41,920 nt of DNA from Actinobacteria bacterium OV450 (GTDB lineage Bacteria; Actinomycetota; Actinomycetes; Streptomycetales; Streptomycetaceae): assembly GCA_001298555.1 (NCBI GenBank), contig LJCW01000374.1:1-41920 (forward strand). The letters run 5' to 3'. The notes under the pieces were generated by a model that saw only the letters and a program-made list of their open reading frames with translations, searched no databases and was not told the DNA's origin. Positions 15,380 through 23,223 of the stretch are shown here, in pieces. Made by a program: the position numbers and the translations under genes. How positions within the stretch are numbered: position 1 is the stretch's first letter; the number at the start of each line of letters is the position of its first letter.

Positions 15380-15547
15380 ATGGCGGCCATGAAGCCGCGG
15401 ACGGGCGACGGCCCGCTCGAGGTCACCAAGGAGGGGCGGGGCATCGTCATGCGCGTACCGCTCGAGGGCGGCGGTCGGCTCGTCGTCGAGCTGACTCCGG
15501 ACGAGGCGGACGCCCTGGGTGACGCCCTGAAGAAGGTCGTCGGCTAA
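15380..15547 (+). CDS. DUF3117 small protein
   Basis: The protein has 55 residues. The ATG at 15380 follows GGAAGGGG. The sequence MAAMKPRTGDGPLEVTKEGR, then GIVMRVPLEGGGRLVVELTP and ADALGDAL, is the highly conserved actinobacterial DUF3117 family (mycobacterial Rv1211 type). The fold is probably a small beta sheet with a C-terminal helix. The function is unknown. It is monocistronic, with its own promoter and a T-rich terminator downstream. Confidence 0.93.
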   Translation: MAAMKPRTGDGPLEVTKEGRGIVMRVPLEGGGRLVVELTPDEADALGDALKKVVG

Positions 15548-15571
15548 CCAGTCGGCAGCACCCCGCACCAT

Positions 15572-15598
15572 CTGCATTCTCTGCATTCTCTGCATTCT
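15572..15598. repeat. Three tandem copies of TGCATTCTC
   Basis: Three exact 9-bp units occur back to back, followed by a partial TGCG, between the DUF3117 stop and its terminator. The array may vary in copy number between strains. Confidence 0.85.
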
Positions 15599-15605
15599 CT
15601 GCGCT

Positions 15606-15643
15606 GCCCCGTCCGTTCCCTGCGGCCGGGGCGGTGTTGTTTT
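15606..15643 (+). terminator. Terminator with T-rich tail after DUF3117
   Basis: GCCCCG (15606-15611) pairs with CGGGGC (15627-15632) and is followed by GGTGTTGTTTT, an unusually T-rich tail for this genome. Confidence 0.65.
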
Positions 15644-15697
15644 CCGGGCCCGGCCGGCGACCAGCCCGGACGGGCGGCGCAACCGGAACCGCAACCG

Positions 15698-16360
15698 TCA
15701 GCGCCGGACCGCGCACAGCAGGCCGTCGCCGACCGGCAGCAGGGCCGCCTCGAGCGCCGGGCTCTCGCGGACGCTGCGCAGCAGCTCCCGCACGCGCAGG
15801 ACCTCCGTCTGCTGCGCCCCCGAATCGACGGTCCGGCCGTCCGAGAAGACGCCTTCGAAGCACACCAGCCCGCCGGGCCGCAGCAGGCGCAACGATTCGG
15901 CGAGGTAGTCGAGGGATTCGGTCGGGTCGCCGTCGCAGAACACGAGGTCGTATCCGCCGTCGGCGAGCCGGGGGAGTACGTCGAGTGCCCGGCCGGGGAT
16001 GAACCGGGCGCGGTTGCCCGCGAAGCCGGCGGCGCGGAAGGCCTGGCGGGCGAAGGCCTGCCGGTCGGCCTCGGGGTCCACGGTGGTCAGCACCCCGTCG
16101 GGGCGCATGCCGTGGAGGAGGTGGATGCCGGAGACGCCGGTGCCGGTGCCGATCTCGGCGACCGCCTTGGCGTCCGCGGTGGCGGCGAGCAGGCGCAGCG
16201 CGGCGCCGGTGCCCGGGGAGACGGAGCGCAGGCCCGCTTCCCTGGCCCGGTCGCGGGCCCACCGCAGAGCGTCGTCCTCGGCGACAAACGCGTCGGCGAA
16301 CGCCCAGCTCGTCTGCCGGTTGCCGGTAATGACCCTCTCCTGTCCCCATAGTTGGCGCAA
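15698..16360 (-). CDS. Class I SAM-dependent O-methyltransferase
   Basis: About 220 residues are read from a TTG at 16360, where conserved sequence begins (RQLWGQERVITGNRQTSWAF). No ATG or GTG occurs in frame close upstream, and a longer frame running to 16717 is not protein-like. Motif I is AEIGTGTGVSGIHLL, the acidic ribose ligand is in TTVDPEAD, and YDLVFCDGD is the metal-binding motif of the catechol O-methyltransferase-like group. The acceptor is unknown. It lies head to head with sigE, as does Rv1220c in mycobacteria. TACAGT lies five bases before the TTG, so the mRNA may have almost no leader. Confidence 0.82.
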   Translation of the reverse strand: MRQLWGQERVITGNRQTSWAFADAFVAEDDALRWARDRAREAGLRSVSPGTGAALRLLAATADAKAVAEIGTGTGVSGIHLLHGMRPDGVLTTVDPEADRQAFARQAFRAAGFAGNRARFIPGRALDVLPRLADGGYDLVFCDGDPTESLDYLAESLRLLRPGGLVCFEGVFSDGRTVDSGAQQTEVLRVRELLRSVRESPALEAALLPVGDGLLCAVRR

Positions 16361-16576
16361 CGGTGACTGTATCCGCTGACGTCGGGAACCCGCAGATGGG
16401 ACCGCACGTTGAAGAAAACGGCGGCGGAAAGACCCAGCGAGGCAAAAGGGGCGTAAGGGCGGGGCGCAGCCGGGATAGATGGGGACGGCACCGGGCAGAT
16501 CGACGGCCCGGCGAGCCACAGGCACGTGCAAAGTTACTGCAAAAACGCTTATCCGGAGCTGACGGGAGGGGTGGCT

Positions 16577-17347
16577 ATGGTAGGGACTCCACTGGACACC
16601 ACCAGAGCCGATAGGGGAGGTGCGGCTGCGCCTGTGGATCGTGGAGGCGTATTCAGACGCCTCTTCTGGTCGGCGGGTGAGCCGAAATCCGTGACCAACA
16701 TTGCTGACCGCTTCCACACCGCTGCCACCGCGACCTTTGCCGACGATGCGGGCACCCAGGCGTGGACCCCTCCTTCATGGGAGGAGATCGTCAGCACGCA
16801 CAGTGCGCGGGTCTACCGCCTCGCCTATCGTCTGACGGGCAACCAGCACGACGCCGAGGACCTCACGCAGGAGGTCTTCGTCCGCGTCTTCCGCTCGCTC
16901 TCCACCTACACCCCGGGCACGTTCGAGGGCTGGCTGCACCGGATCACCACGAACCTGTTCCTCGACATGGTCCGCCGCAAGCAGCGGATCCGCTTCGACG
17001 CGCTCGGCGACGACGCCGCGGAGCGGCTGCCGAGCCGTGAGCCGTCCCCGCAGCAGGTCCTCCACGACACCCACTTCGACGCGGACGTCCAGCAGGCGCT
17101 GGACACCCTCGCCCCCGAGTTCCGTGCGGCCGTGGTGCTGTGCGACATCGAGGGCCTGTCGTACGAGGAGATCGCCGCGACGCTGGGCGTGAAGCTCGGC
17201 ACCGTGCGCAGCCGTATCCACCGAGGCCGTTCGCACCTGCGCAAGGCGCTCAAGCACCGGTCCCCCGAAGCCCGTGCGGAGCAGCGGGCGCTGGCGGGAG
17301 CGGCGGTGGGGGCGCCGGGCGCCGGGGGAGAGGGCGGAGCCGAGTGA
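16577..17347 (+). CDS. sigE: ECF RNA polymerase sigma factor, SigE (Mtb-type)
   Basis: The protein has 256 residues. The ATG at 16577 follows GGGAGGGG. Region 2 runs from STHSARVYRLAYRLTGNQHDAEDLTQEVF to the promoter-melting helix FEGWLHRITTNLFLDMVRRK. Region 4 is ALDTLAPEFRAAVVLCDIEGLSYEEIAATLGVKLGTVRSRIHRGR. The 80-residue N-terminal extension (TTRADRGGAAAP) is typical of actinobacterial SigE. It directs transcription in envelope stress. Its stop overlaps the GTG of the anti-sigma gene (GTGA), and htrA and tatB follow. In mycobacteria the same order is sigE-rseA-htrA-tatB. Confidence 0.93.
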   Translation: MVGTPLDTTRADRGGAAAPVDRGGVFRRLFWSAGEPKSVTNIADRFHTAATATFADDAGTQAWTPPSWEEIVSTHSARVYRLAYRLTGNQHDAEDLTQEVFVRVFRSLSTYTPGTFEGWLHRITTNLFLDMVRRKQRIRFDALGDDAAERLPSREPSPQQVLHDTHFDADVQQALDTLAPEFRAAVVLCDIEGLSYEEIAATLGVKLGTVRSRIHRGRSHLRKALKHRSPEARAEQRALAGAAVGAPGAGGEGGAE

Positions 17348-17964
17348 GCGGAGTCAGTCCCTCTCCTGCCGAACAGCACCTGGGCGACCGGCTCGCCGCC
17401 CTGGTCGACGGGGAACTGAACCACGACGCACGCGAGCGGGTCCTGGCGCACCTGGCCACCTGTGCCAAGTGCAAGGCCGAGGCCGATGCACAGCGCCGCG
17501 TGAAGAGCCTGTTCGTCGAGAGCGCGCCGCCGCCGTTGTCGGCCGGGCTGCTGGCCCGGTTGCAGGGGCTGCCGGGCGACGGTCCCGACGGGTCGCCGCG
17601 TCCGCCGGCTCCGCCGGGGGCGGAGCTCTTCGGGTACGTGGCTCCGACCACCCCACCGCAGCAGGGCTTCCGCATACACGAGGTGGGGCGGCCGCGCCGG
17701 CGCTTCGCGTTCGTGGCGGCCGGAGCGGTGTCGCTGGCCGCGATCGCGCTGGGCGGCTCGCTGCCGGTCGACAACCTCGACCCGACCGTGCGTGGTGAGG
17801 CCCCGGCGTCCCGGCCCGGCCCGGCGGTGTCCGTGGCCGACGCGGTGGTCCGTGACCGGGCGCCCGGTCCCGGGTTCGTCGCCGGCCCGCGTCCCACGGG
17901 ACCCCTGCCGCCGCCCTCCCCGTCGCTCACCCCGTCGCCCCGGCCGGTCTCGCTGACCCGCTGA
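17344..17964 (+). CDS. rseA: Zinc-binding anti-sigma factor (RseA-like)
   Basis: The protein has 206 residues from the GTG at 17344, overlapping sigE. The N-terminal anti-sigma domain holds the ZAS motif HLATCAKC (H-x3-C-x2-C) at about residues 36-43. A Pro-rich linker leads to one possible membrane helix (FAFVAAGAVSLAAIALGGSL, about 120-139) and a Pro/Ser-rich tail that may be outside. It should bind and hold SigE inactive until redox or envelope stress. Mycobacterial RseA lacks a clear membrane segment, so the helix and tail here are worth testing. Confidence 0.88.
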   Translation: MSGVSPSPAEQHLGDRLAALVDGELNHDARERVLAHLATCAKCKAEADAQRRVKSLFVESAPPPLSAGLLARLQGLPGDGPDGSPRPPAPPGAELFGYVAPTTPPQQGFRIHEVGRPRRRFAFVAAGAVSLAAIALGGSLPVDNLDPTVRGEAPASRPGPAVSVADAVVRDRAPGPGFVAGPRPTGPLPPPSPSLTPSPRPVSLTR

Positions 17965-18064
17965 CGCGGACCCGGGCCCGGGCGGTCCGGGCCCCGGGGG
18001 ACCTGGTTGAATCTGCGGCAGATGCGCCGCCCGGCGGTGTCACAGGTACCTCGGGGGAGCGCCC

Positions 18065-19771
18065 ATGGCCGACCAGCAGCAGCCCGCCACGACCGGCCCG
18101 TCCCCCCCCCCCCCGCCGGCCCGGCCGACCCCGACACCCGAGCCCGCCCCGCGGTCGCCCGAGCCCGCCTCGTCGCCCGAGCCCGGCCCGGTGCCCGAGC
18201 CCGGCCCGCGGTCGCCCGGGCCGGCTCCCGCCCCGGTGGCCGAGCCCGTCCCGCGGTCGCCCGCGCCCGCCTCCGCGCCCGCGCCCGCCCCACTGTCGCC
18301 CGAGCCGGCTCGCGCCCCGGCGTCCGAGCCCGCCTCGGCGCCCGAGGCTGCGCCGCGGTCGCCCGGGCCGGCTGCCGCCCTGGCGCCCGACGGCGTCCCG
18401 TCGGCGGGGGGCGCGGCTGGACAGGCGGCCGATGCCGCCCCGCATGCACCAGATTCGACTCCGGGCCCTGCGGCCGGTCCCGGATCGGAGACCCCCGGTG
18501 CGGTTTCCCAGCCGGCGCCCGAGCCCGCGTCGCCGTCGGCTGAGCCCGCGCCGCCGTCGCCCGAGTCCGAGTCCGAGTCCGGGTCCGCGGTGAGTGGGGT
18601 GCGGTACGACCCCTGGGGGGAGCAGCCGCTGCAGGTCGCCGACCAGGGGAAGGCGCCGGGCGGCGCAGCGGTCCGGCTGCGCCATGCCGTCGCGCTCGGC
18701 CTCGGCATCGCCCTGCTCGCCGGCGGCGTCGGCGGCTGGCTCGGCGTCCTCGCCGAACGGCAGAGCAGCACCCGCCTCGAACTGCCCCAGGCAGCCGTGG
18801 AGAGCAAGGGCCGCGCCCCCGACAGCGTGGCCGGGATCGCCGCCGCCGCGCTGCCCGGCGTCGTCACCCTCCATGTCCGCGGCAGCAGCGGCAGCGGCAC
18901 CGGTACCGGGTTCGTCCTCGACCCGCAGGGCCACATCCTCACCAACAACCACGTCGTGTCCGACGCCCAGGACATAACGGTCACCTTCAGCACGGGCGAG
19001 AGCGTCTCCGCCGAGCTGGTCGGCCGGGACGGCGGCTACGACCTGGCCGTGGTCAAGGTCGAGGGCGTACGGGGCCTCAAGCCGCTCTCCCTCGGGAACT
19101 CCGAGAACGTGAAGGTCGGCGACCCGGTCGTGGCCATCGGCGCGCCGTTCGACCTCTCCAACACCGTCACCGCCGGCATCATCAGCGCCACCGGACGGCC
19201 CATCACCGCCGGCGGCGACAAGGGCGACGGCAGCGACATCAGCTACGTCGACGCCCTCCAGACCGACGCCCCCATCAACCCCGGCAACTCCGGTGGCCCG
19301 CTCCTCGACGCCAAGGCCCGAGTGATCGGCATCAACAGCGCCATCCGGGGAGCCGACGCGGGCGGTGACGGCGACGAGCGCACGAAGCAGAGCGGCAGCA
19401 TCGGGCTCGGCTTCGCCATCCCGGTCAACCAGGGCAAGCGCGTCGCCGAGGAGCTGATCCGCACCGGCCACGCCACCCACCCCGTCATCGGCGTCACCCT
19501 CGACATGGAGTACACGGGCGACGGCGCCCGCGTGGCCGCCAAGGGGGAGGGCGGCAAGCCCGCCGTCACCCCCGGTGGCCCCGGCGCCCGGGCCGGGATC
19601 CAGGGCGGCGACGTGATCACCAAGGTGGACGGCGTCCGCGTGCACGGGGGCGACGAGCTCGTCATCAAGATCCGGTCCCACCGCCCGGGCGACCCGCTCA
19701 CCCTGACCGTGCTCCGCGACGGCCGCGAACGCACCCTGGAGCTCGTCCTCGGTTCGGCGAACGGATCATGA
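18065..19771 (+). CDS. htrA: HtrA/DegP-like membrane serine protease with PDZ domain
   Basis: The protein has 568 residues; the ATG at 18065 follows CGGGGGAG. Residues 1-195 are a cytoplasmic, low-complexity Pro/Glu/Ala/Ser tract with repeats such as PEPAPRSPEP. One membrane helix follows (AVALGLGIALLAGGVGGWLG, about 210-230). The trypsin-like domain has His296 (TNNHVV), Asp326 (YDLAVV) and Ser409 (GNSGGP). A C-terminal PDZ domain (GARAGIQGGDVITKVDGVRV) ends the protein. It degrades damaged exported proteins and is likely controlled by SigE, encoded just upstream. A run of 13 C bases (18102-18114) lies at codons 13-17. Confidence 0.95.
   Translation: MADQQQPATTGPSPPPPPARPTPTPEPAPRSPEPASSPEPGPVPEPGPRSPGPAPAPVAEPVPRSPAPASAPAPAPLSPEPARAPASEPASAPEAAPRSPGPAAALAPDGVPSAGGAAGQAADAAPHAPDSTPGPAAGPGSETPGAVSQPAPEPASPSAEPAPPSPESESESGSAVSGVRYDPWGEQPLQVADQGKAPGGAAVRLRHAVALGLGIALLAGGVGGWLGVLAERQSSTRLELPQAAVESKGRAPDSVAGIAAAALPGVVTLHVRGSSGSGTGTGFVLDPQGHILTNNHVVSDAQDITVTFSTGESVSAELVGRDGGYDLAVVKVEGVRGLKPLSLGNSENVKVGDPVVAIGAPFDLSNTVTAGIISATGRPITAGGDKGDGSDISYVDALQTDAPINPGNSGGPLLDAKARVIGINSAIRGADAGGDGDERTKQSGSIGLGFAIPVNQGKRVAEELIRTGHATHPVIGVTLDMEYTGDGARVAAKGEGGKPAVTPGGPGARAGIQGGDVITKVDGVRVHGGDELVIKIRSHRPGDPLTLTVLRDGRERTLELVLGSANGS
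18102..18114 (+). repeat. 13-base poly-C tract near the start of htrA
   Basis: Thirteen consecutive C bases encode part of a Pro run. Slippage by one base would shift the reading frame early in htrA. Confidence 0.9.
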
Positions 19772-19877
19772 CCATCCGGAGAATCCGCGGCTGGTGCGGC
19801 ACCGATGTATGGGCCCGCCGACAACGCCGGGTACCGTGTGTCGTGGCCCGAAACGGAGAGAGCCGAGGAGCGGCAAC

Positions 19878-20324
19878 GTGTTCAACGACATAGGCGCACT
19901 CGAACTCGTCACGATCGTGGTGCTCGCCATCCTCATCTTCGGTCCGGACAAGCTCCCCAAGGTGATCCAGGACGTCAGCGGCTTCATCCGTAAGATCCGG
20001 GCGTTCTCCGACAGTGCGAAGCAGGACATCCGCTCCGAACTCGGACCCGAGTTCAAGGACTTCGAGTTCGAGGACCTGAACCCGAAGACGTTCCTGCGCA
20101 AGCAGCTCGCCGAGAACGAGGACCTCCGGGAGATCCGCAGCACGTTCGACCTCCGCAAGGAGCTGAACGACGTCACCGACGCCGTGAACAGCCGGGAGAC
20201 GGCCTCCGCCCCGGCCTCCGCCGGCGCCTCCGCCGCCCTCGCCGCCACCGGCCCGGACCTGCTGAAGAAGCCCGCCGCCCCGGCCGCCGACCAGCGCACT
20301 CCGTACGACGCCGACGCCACCTGA
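19878..20324 (+). CDS. tatB: Sec-independent translocase subunit TatB
   Basis: The protein has 148 residues from the GTG at 19878, preceded by GAGGAG. The short membrane helix and Glu (FNDIGALELVTIVVLAILIFGPDKLPKVI) are the TatA/B hallmark; the acidic residue and FGPDKLP hinge match TatB. An amphipathic helix and a charged helical region follow, then an Ala/Pro-rich tail. It forms the substrate receptor with TatC in the membrane. A TACCGT box near 19831 is a possible -10. Its position after sigE, the anti-sigma gene and htrA is conserved. Confidence 0.94.
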   Translation: MFNDIGALELVTIVVLAILIFGPDKLPKVIQDVSGFIRKIRAFSDSAKQDIRSELGPEFKDFEFEDLNPKTFLRKQLAENEDLREIRSTFDLRKELNDVTDAVNSRETASAPASAGASAALAATGPDLLKKPAAPAADQRTPYDADAT

Positions 20325-20390
20325 GTTCGAGCCTTCCGGGCGATTCGGGGTCCGGTGGCTATCCTCCATGAGTCCGGACCCAGGACGCCC

Positions 20391-20427
20391 CAGGGTGGGG
20401 GTCCCCCCGACACGATGTGGGGGAGGG
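20391..20427. repeat. Dispersed G/C-run hairpin element
   Basis: GGTGGGGGTCCCCCC followed by CACGATGTGGGGGAGGG forms a hairpin (C run with G run, CAC-GAT-GTG at the tip). It looks like the G-run/C-run hairpin elements I have often seen between Streptomyces genes. It lies 32 bases before the next start and could end tatB transcription. Confidence 0.5.
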
Positions 20428-20458
20428 CCGTTCCGGACCCACGGAACGAGAGGCTCAG

Positions 20459-21190
20459 ATGGAGACGACGAGCAGTAGCCGGGTAGGGGTGCAGCCCGCC
20501 GAGGCACCCGCTCCCGCCGCACCGGCGGAGGCCGCCGCCGCGACCCCGCAGCCGGCCCCCGCACAGCCGCAGGACGCCGCCGCACCCGTCCCGGCGGCCC
20601 GCCGGACGGCCGACGGGTACCTGCGGGCCGACTTCCCCTGGTACGGGCTGGACGGGGCCTTCACCGGCCCCCGCTGGCTCATGCAGGTGGGCACCGGAGC
20701 CGACGGCACCGTCGAGCACGGCTCCACCGGCCACGGGGACGAGCCGTCCGCGCGCGGAGAGCTCGCCACCGGGGAGAAGGAGCGCTTCGCGGTGGTCGTC
20801 ACCGTCGCGAGCAACCCGCTGCGCCGCAGCAGCGACGGCACCGGCGTCCTGGAGGCCACCTCGGTCTCCTCGGCGGCCTGGCTGGCCGGCTCGGGGCTGC
20901 TGGCGTACAGCTGGCCCGGCCAGATGGACCACACCCTGCGCGACGACTGGCTCGACCAGCAGACCGAGGCCGCGTGGGAGCTCGCCGACGACCTCGACGG
21001 CGAGGACTGGTCGACGCTCTCGCTCCCGGTCGACGGGGAGCCGACGCCGTTCCACTACCGAGAGTCCGAGTTCGGCTGGGTGCTCGCCGGGTCCACGCGG
21101 GGCGGCGTCCACGTCGGGGCGTACGGGCGCGGCATGAGCGCGTACGGGCTCGGCTTCTCGGTGATCACGGACCTCGCGGCCTACGAGTAG
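20459..21190 (+). CDS. Conserved hypothetical protein of unknown function
   Basis: The protein has 243 residues. The ATG at 20459 is preceded by GAGAGG; a GTG at 20417 lies inside the upstream hairpin element and is unlikely. Residues 1-55 are Ala/Pro-rich. The globular part has many Trp and Tyr (DFPWYGLDGAFTGPRWLMQVG, AYSWPGQMDHTLRDDWLDQQ, ESEFGWVLAGSTRGGVHVGAYG, YGLGFSVITDL). There is no signal peptide, membrane helix or Cys. I do not recognise a family. It sits between tatB and a strong terminator. Confidence 0.8.
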   Translation: METTSSSRVGVQPAEAPAPAAPAEAAAATPQPAPAQPQDAAAPVPAARRTADGYLRADFPWYGLDGAFTGPRWLMQVGTGADGTVEHGSTGHGDEPSARGELATGEKERFAVVVTVASNPLRRSSDGTGVLEATSVSSAAWLAGSGLLAYSWPGQMDHTLRDDWLDQQTEAAWELADDLDGEDWSTLSLPVDGEPTPFHYRESEFGWVLAGSTRGGVHVGAYGRGMSAYGLGFSVITDLAAYE

Positions 21191-21216
21191 GCCCCGGCCC
21201 CGGTACCGATACGTGA

Positions 21217-21244
21217 AAGGGCACCGCCGGACGGCGGTGCCCTT
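21217..21244. terminator. Strong bidirectional terminator
   Basis: AAGGGCACCGCCG (21217-21229) pairs perfectly with the complement at 21232-21244. It lies between convergent genes, the unknown protein and mrp. Confidence 0.85.
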
Positions 21245-21294
21245 CGCGCTGCGCGGCCCGCGGGGCCCCGTGCGGGCCGCCCGTGCCGGAAGCG

Positions 21295-22455
21295 TCAGAA
21301 CTTGTTGCGCGGGGTGATGCCCAGGGACATGCCGGCCAGGCCGCGGGCGCGGCCGCCCAGCTTGCCGGCGATGGAGCGCAGCGCCGCGCCGGCCGGGGAG
21401 TCCGGGTCGGACAGGACGACGGGCTTGCCCTCGTCGCCGCCCTCGCGCAGCCGTACGTCGATCGGGATGGAGCCCAGCACCGGGACGGTCGCGCCGACCG
21501 TCTTGGTGAGGCCGTCGGCGACCTTCTGGCCACCGCCCGAGCCGAACACGTCGACCATCTCGTCGCAGTGCGGGCAGGGCAGCCCGGACATGTTCTCGAC
21601 CACGCCGACGAGCTTCTGGTGCGTCTGCACGGCGATCGAGCCGGCGCGCTCCGCGACCTCGGCCGCGGCCTGCTGCGGGGTGGTCACGACGAGGATCTCC
21701 GCGTTCGGCACCAGCTGGGCGACGGAGATCGCGATGTCGCCGGTGCCCGGCGGCAGGTCGAGCAGCAGGACGTCCAGGTCGCCCCAGAACACGTCGGCGA
21801 GGAACTGCTGGAGGGCCCGGTGGAGCATCGGACCGCGCCACACCACGGGCGCGTTGCCTGGGGTGAACATGCCGATGGAGATGACCTTCACGCCGTTGGC
21901 CGACGGCGGCATGATCATGTTCTCGACCTGGGTCGGGCGGCCGTCCACGCCCAGCATGCGCGGCACGCTGTGGCCGTAGATGTCCGCGTCGACGACGCCG
22001 ACCTTCAGGCCGTCCGCGGCCATCGCCGCCGCCAGGTTCACGGTCACCGACGACTTGCCGACACCGCCCTTGCCGGACGCGACCGCGTACACGCGGGTCA
22101 GCGAGCCCGGCTTGGCGAACGGGACCTCGCGCTCGGCGGTGCCGCCGCGCAGCGTGGCCGCCAGTTCCTTGCGCTGCTCGTCGCTCATCACGTCCAGCGT
22201 GACCGCGACCGAGGTGACGCCGGCGACGCGCTCGACGGCCTCGGTGACGTTCTTGGTGATCGTCTCGCGCATGGGGCAGCCCGACACCGTGAGGTAGACC
22301 GTGACGGCCACCTCGCCGCCGTCGCCGATCTCCACCGATTTGACCATGCCGAGCTCGGTGATCGGCCGGTGGATCTCGGGGTCGTTCACCGTCGCCAGCG
22401 CGTCGAGGATCGCATCCTGCTCGGGCACGGCGGCGGAGCTTGTGTCGGTAGCCAT
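21295..22455 (-). CDS. mrp: Mrp/ApbC-family Fe-S cluster carrier ATPase
   Basis: The protein has 386 residues from the ATG at 22455. An N-terminal MIP18/DUF59 domain (residues 10-90, with VNDPEIHRPITELGMV and SGCPMR) is fused to a deviant Walker P-loop ATPase: SGKGGVGKSS (127-136), DADIYGHS and LLLDLPPGTGD. The CxxC cluster ligand CPHC is at 294-297. It binds and hands over Fe-S clusters as a dimer in the cytosol. On the minus strand a TACCAT box ends six bases before the ATG, so the mRNA may be leaderless. DUF1003 lies 42 bases upstream. Confidence 0.95.
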   Translation of the reverse strand: MATDTSSAAVPEQDAILDALATVNDPEIHRPITELGMVKSVEIGDGGEVAVTVYLTVSGCPMRETITKNVTEAVERVAGVTSVAVTLDVMSDEQRKELAATLRGGTAEREVPFAKPGSLTRVYAVASGKGGVGKSSVTVNLAAAMAADGLKVGVVDADIYGHSVPRMLGVDGRPTQVENMIMPPSANGVKVISIGMFTPGNAPVVWRGPMLHRALQQFLADVFWGDLDVLLLDLPPGTGDIAISVAQLVPNAEILVVTTPQQAAAEVAERAGSIAVQTHQKLVGVVENMSGLPCPHCDEMVDVFGSGGGQKVADGLTKTVGATVPVLGSIPIDVRLREGGDEGKPVVLSDPDSPAGAALRSIAGKLGGRARGLAGMSLGITPRNKF

Positions 22456-22461
22456 GCCCCG

Positions 22462-22467
22462 ATGGTA
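22462..22467 (-). promoter_or_regulatory. -10 box TACCAT of a leaderless mrp
   Basis: TACCAT is followed by six bases and ATG on the minus strand, and no Shine-Dalgarno sequence precedes the start. Confidence 0.45.
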
Positions 22468-22497
22468 CGGCTCGGTAGCCTGCCTCAGGAAAGGCCG

Positions 22498-23223
22498 CTA
22501 GCGGTCGCCTTCGTCACTCTCCGCCGGGAATAGACGGCGCTCGTCCATCTCCTTGATCAGGTCCTGGAACTCCGACCTGATCCAGTCGCGGGTCGCCACC
22601 TCGCCCAGGCCCATCCGCAGGGCCGCGATCTCCCGGGTCAGGTACTCGGTGTCCGCGATGGACCGCTCGTTCTGCTTGCGGTCCTGCTCCAGGTTGACCC
22701 GGTCGCGGTCGTCCTGCCGGTTCTGCGCGAGCAGGATCAGCGGAGCCGCGTACGAGGCCTGCAGCGACAGCATCAGCGTCAGGAAGATGAACGGGTACTT
22801 GTCGAACCGCAGGTGGTCCGGCGCGAAGACGTTCCACAGCACCCACACGATGATGACCAGCGTCATGTAGACGATGAACCGGCCCGTGCCGAGGAACCGC
22901 GCCACCCGCTCCGACAGCCGCCCGAACGCCTCCGGGTCGTACTCGGGCAGCAGCGAGCGCCGCGGCGCCCGCGGCTGGTCGAGGCGGACCCGCGAACGCG
23001 TCAGCGCACTCGACCCCGTCGACTGCCCGGCCTTGGTCCGCTCGGCGCGCTCCGCGGCCCGCTCCGCGCGCTCGGCCCGGTCGTTGGCCTCGGCGAGCCC
23101 GTGCTCGCGCGAGTGCAGCCGCGCCTGCTCGCGCCGCTCCCGGGACTGTTCCCGGCGCCACTCGCGGGCACGCTCGCGCGCCCCGTCGCGGTCGCGGTCC
23201 CCGCGCCCCCGCTCAGCGGCCAT
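22498..23223 (-). CDS. DUF1003 integral membrane protein
   Basis: The protein has 241 residues. Residues 1-65 are highly charged (repeated RER/REW and RAERAERAAERAERT), probably a long helix. The DUF1003 core follows: SERVARFLGTGRFIVYMTLVIIVWVLWNV, DKYPFIFLTLMLSLQASYAAPLILLAQNRQDDRDRV, then a coiled C-terminal helix. Two membrane helices are clear. Members are often called cyclic-nucleotide-gated channel or YkvA-like by mistake; the function is unknown. It overlaps the MgtE_N/CBS gene end by 11 bases, so they are co-translated. Confidence 0.9.
   Translation of the reverse strand: MAAERGRGDRDRDGARERAREWRREQSRERREQARLHSREHGLAEANDRAERAERAAERAERTKAGQSTGSSALTRSRVRLDQPRAPRRSLLPEYDPEAFGRLSERVARFLGTGRFIVYMTLVIIVWVLWNVFAPDHLRFDKYPFIFLTLMLSLQASYAAPLILLAQNRQDDRDRVNLEQDRKQNERSIADTEYLTREIAALRMGLGEVATRDWIRSEFQDLIKEMDERRLFPAESDEGDR

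Noticed and set aside
15447..16445. Minus-strand frame of 332 codons over the O-methyltransferase
   Set aside because: It is the shadow frame of the real methyltransferase, rich in Arg and Pro, and includes the VNTR translated as AEN repeats.
16526..16576. Upstream GTG start for sigE
   Set aside because: The added residues include the ribosome site GGGAGGGG of the ATG at 16577. The homologous N-terminus fits MVGTPLDTTRADRGG.
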